DNA of 49,460 nt, from positions 1,602,343 through 1,651,802 of the forward strand of contig MU004187.1 in the NCBI GenBank assembly GCA_010093605.1, written 5' to 3'. Below the pieces are notes generated by a model that saw only the letters and a program-made list of their open reading frames with translations, searched no databases and was not told the DNA's origin. The position numbers and the translations under genes were made by a program. Below, piece by piece: positions 46,635 to 49,460 of the stretch. Every line of letters starts with the position of its first letter. Position 1 is the stretch's first letter. The DNA is from Lophium mytilinum. Lineage: Eukaryota > Ascomycota > Dothideomycetes > Mytilinidiales > Mytilinidiaceae.

Positions 46635-49460
46635 TACTATATAGACTATCTAATTAATATATACTTTCTATTTAATATAGTAGCCTAACTATAATAACCT
46701 ATAGCCTTACTATAATAGCCCGCAGCCTTTCTATAGAACCCTGTAGCCTACCTATAAAATGCTATACTACTCTTAAATAATAACCTATAGTAATAACGCT
46801 AGACTATTATAATTTAATATAACTTAGGTACTATCTACCTAGAAAGAAGAGGCAGCAAGCTATTAGCTCTATACTAAGGCTAGCCGGGCTATAATAAATA
46901 ACCCTAAAGACTCTATAGATACCTAATATTAGGGCAACCTAATATACTTACTATTATATAGTATAATATTAATAAGAGCTAAGAGACCTAAAGGGAGTTC
47001 CTTAAGAAGATAGAGGCGGCCTAGCTCTAGCCGTTAGTACTAGCTATATAAGAACTATAGAAGAATACCTAGAAATATACCTTACTATATATAAAATTAT
47101 ACTACCTACTATATAGAGAAAGCCTAAAAGCTAGAATATATATATATATTAATAAGTGCCTAAACCTAGGCTAATAGACTATAGAGTACTACTTACTAAA
47201 TCTTATTACTCTCTCCCTCTAGGCCGGGGGAGAGGATATTTAAATTTATAATATCTATAACCTAAAGCTATATAGAATTATAGCTACGCTACCCCCTATA
47301 CTATATAAGAAGGTAGAGTATATACTTATAGGCGATATAAATCTATACTACCTATTCTAGAAAGAAATATAGGTAATTAGTATAGAAGAGTAAGCTAAGA
47401 AGCTTATTTATATTATAATAGAAGTAGGCCTAACTTTAGCTATAGAGGAGGGTATAGAAATATAGGCGAGAGAAATATAGTAGACTATAATTAACCTTAT
47501 ATTTATATCTAAATAGCTAATAGAATAAATAACATCCTACATAGTTTAAAAGAAGTAGAACTATTACTTAGACTACCACCCTATATACACAGAATTTAAT
47601 ATTACACTACTACTAGCAACTAAATAGCCCCTACGCCGGCTATAGAAGAATATTATATAGAAGGATATATAGAAGTATCTTATAGCCTAGCTAGTTAAGC
47701 TAGAAAACTAGAATAACCCCCTAGATAATAAAAAAGAAGAAGACCTAGATAACTTTATACGCATTCTCTACTAACTTATTAAAATTACTATTAATACTAT
47801 AGTACTAATAGTATAGCCCTTATAGCACGCATTACTATTCTAGACTAAGGAGTACTTAAAGAAGGTATATAAGACTAGGCGGGCGTATAGAATATAGTAC
47901 TTATTATACTCTATAAAGGACTAGATATTATACTAGATCTAGTATAACTATAAGAAAAGAGCTATATAGAAAGAGAGTACTAAGATATAGCGCTATATAG
48001 TAGAGAAGGTAATAAATAACTCTAAAGGGGTATAGAAACTAGCTAAATAGGGCTATATAGTTAGAAAGGAATTAAGGCCCCCTTCTTAATTTCCCCCCCT
48101 TTTCTAGCTAGGTAACTCTACCCTATATATAGATAATAAGATAAAAGTATATATACTTACTAAATAGTTCTTTCTACTACTAGTAGAAGCTAACCTATCT
48201 AATCTAGAAGGGTTCTAATATCTAGAACTATATACTACTTCTATAGAAGTTACTATAGAAGATATACTCTTAGCACTAATAGAAATTACGCTAGATAAGG
48301 CCTCTAGAATTATAGAAATTATAAATAGATTTCTAAAGAAGTATAAAATATAACTAGTACTAGTACTTGCCTACTTCTTTATAAAGTACCTATATAGAGA
48401 ACACTACCCCTATCTATTTAAAGAATTAATTATAGTAGTTCTATATAAACCCTAGAAAGCGTTCTATATAATAGTAAAAGCCTATAGGCCTATTACACTG
48501 CTAGAAATAATAGGTAAGCTATTTAAACGCATTATAGCTAAGAGGCTCTTTAAGATAGTAGAGGAAAAGGGCATACTACTACCTAGCTAAATAGAGGCAC
48601 GGCTAGAACACTCTATATAGATAGTACTTAAACTTTTTATAGAATAAATCTATACTATATAGAAAGGAAACCTATAGCTTATAGTATTACTTCTTAGCCT
48701 AGATATATTAGAAGCGTTTAATTAAGTCTTATATAAATAAATAATATATAATCTATAGGTCTAGAGTATACTAGAGTAGATAATAAGATTTACTAGGTCC
48801 TTTCTATAAGACTATATAACTAGGCTCTCTATAGAAAGCTATATAGTAGAACTAATTATAGTTACTATAGGTATTCTATAGGGCTCCTTTCTATTACCTA
48901 TTCTCTTTCTTTTCTTTACTAGTATACTACTGCTAACCCTTTAGAATAGTAATATAATAGCCTATAGGTTTATAGATAATATAAATATTCTTATATATAG
49001 TAGAACTATAGAGGCGAACTATAGAGCTATTAAGAGAGCCTATAATAGATGCATAGAATAGGTAAGAAAGTATAGCGTAGTATTTATACTAGATAAATAT
49101 TACCTAATATACTTTATAAGAGCCTATAAAGAAGTTAATCTAAGAGCTATAGTTAATATATAAGGCTTTATAGAGGGCCCTATAATAGACCTAAGAGTAC
49201 TAGGGATATAGGTAGACTTAAAGCTTAAATAGGGCCCGCACATTAGTATTATAAAGAATAAAGCTATAACCTAGATAGGGGCACTTACGCGGCTTATAGT
49301 ATCTACCTAGGGCGCTAGCTTTAGAAAAGCACGCCTAATATACTTAGTAGTAGTCCGGCCTGCTATTATATATAGATGCACTACCTAGTATACTATACTA
49401 GGCATGCTAGAGTAGCTTAGTAAGATAAAAATTAAGTAGCTTAAAATAACCTAGAACTAA
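46635..49460 (+). pseudogene. LINE copy B ORF2 (APE endonuclease and reverse transcriptase), 3' end outside
   Basis: Phase 0 throughout, with TAG/TAA stops. ORF2 nicks the target and reverse-transcribes the LINE RNA. Endonuclease: a L-L-x-F-N-I start near 46810 and I-G-D-I-N-L-Y-Y at about 47328-47351 (family G-D-F-N-L-H-H; both His now Tyr). RT: K-A-Y-R-P-I-T-L-L near 48480, L-S-L-D-I-L-E-A-F-N near 48700, G-I-P-Q-G-S near 48870, and F-I-D-N at 48969-48980 in place of F-x-D-D. After RT comes L-G-I-x-V-D, typical of Tad-like ORF2. The end of the frame and the usual RNase H, if present, lie beyond the window. Confidence 0.88.

Larger units (their letters stand above)
41821..49460 (+). mobile_element. 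LINE copy B (Tad-like), split by a Mutator-like element, continues past window
   Basis: Starts at atataatgtaattaaattt, equivalent to 27138 in copy A. The 5' part (41821-42012) and the rest (45234-49460) are separated by a 3221-bp DNA transposon. It carries ORF1 and most of ORF2 (endonuclease and reverse transcriptase). The 3' end is outside the window. Compared with copy A over the shared 1.57 kb, differences are transitions, with copy B having lost more CpA/TpG. Confidence 0.9.

Noticed and set aside
1-49460. A functional novel operon or defence system
   Set aside because: Every region is covered by degraded transposons or by gene relics with many stops. No intact gene of useful length is present on either strand.

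Overview
The window is a gene-dead block of nested transposable elements from a filamentous ascomycete (Pezizomycotina). Nearly every CpA/TpG has become TpA, stop codons inside old frames are almost all TAG or TAA, and repeat copies differ by transitions. This is the signature of repeat-induced point mutation (RIP) in an AT-rich, gene-poor compartment. I see no intact protein-coding gene, tRNA, rRNA or CRISPR array. The few short open frames are antisense shadows of element genes. Assignment below Pezizomycotina is not supported by what I can see.

Layout, left half. An unidentified coding relic runs in one frame through 1-915, 9192-9394 and 25991-27137. It is split by two LTR retrotransposons. 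Element 1 (Ty3/gypsy, minus strand, 916-9187, 220-bp LTRs) is the first. Element 2 (Ty3/gypsy, plus strand, 9395-25985, 205-bp LTRs, duplication taatt) is the second. Element 2 is itself split by Element 3 (Ty3/gypsy of a different lineage, minus strand, 17323-25479, 159-bp LTRs, duplication gttta). Element 3 is visibly less mutated than its surroundings.

Layout, right half. A Tad-type LINE (copy A, 27138-28712) stops at a 10-N assembly gap (28713-28722). After the gap a relic of a large SNF2-like helicase gene runs from 29265 to 31836 and resumes at 40391-41820. It is split in frame by Element 4 (Ty3/gypsy chromovirus, plus strand, 31837-40385, 191-bp LTRs, duplication ctcta). LINE copy B starts at 41821 and runs off the window at 49460. 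It is interrupted by a Mutator-like DNA transposon (42013-45233, 69-bp terminal inverted repeats) lying in a (TAA)n tract that was once CAA (poly-glutamine) codons of LINE ORF1.

How the parts fit. Target-site duplications give a clear order: relics first, then Elements 1, 2 and 4 and the LINEs, then Element 3 inside Element 2 and the Mutator-like element inside LINE B. All five reverse transcriptases have lost the second catalytic Asp (now Asn), and in Elements 3 and 4 the first as well, in each case where the Asp codon follows a T. The elements are therefore presumed inactive.
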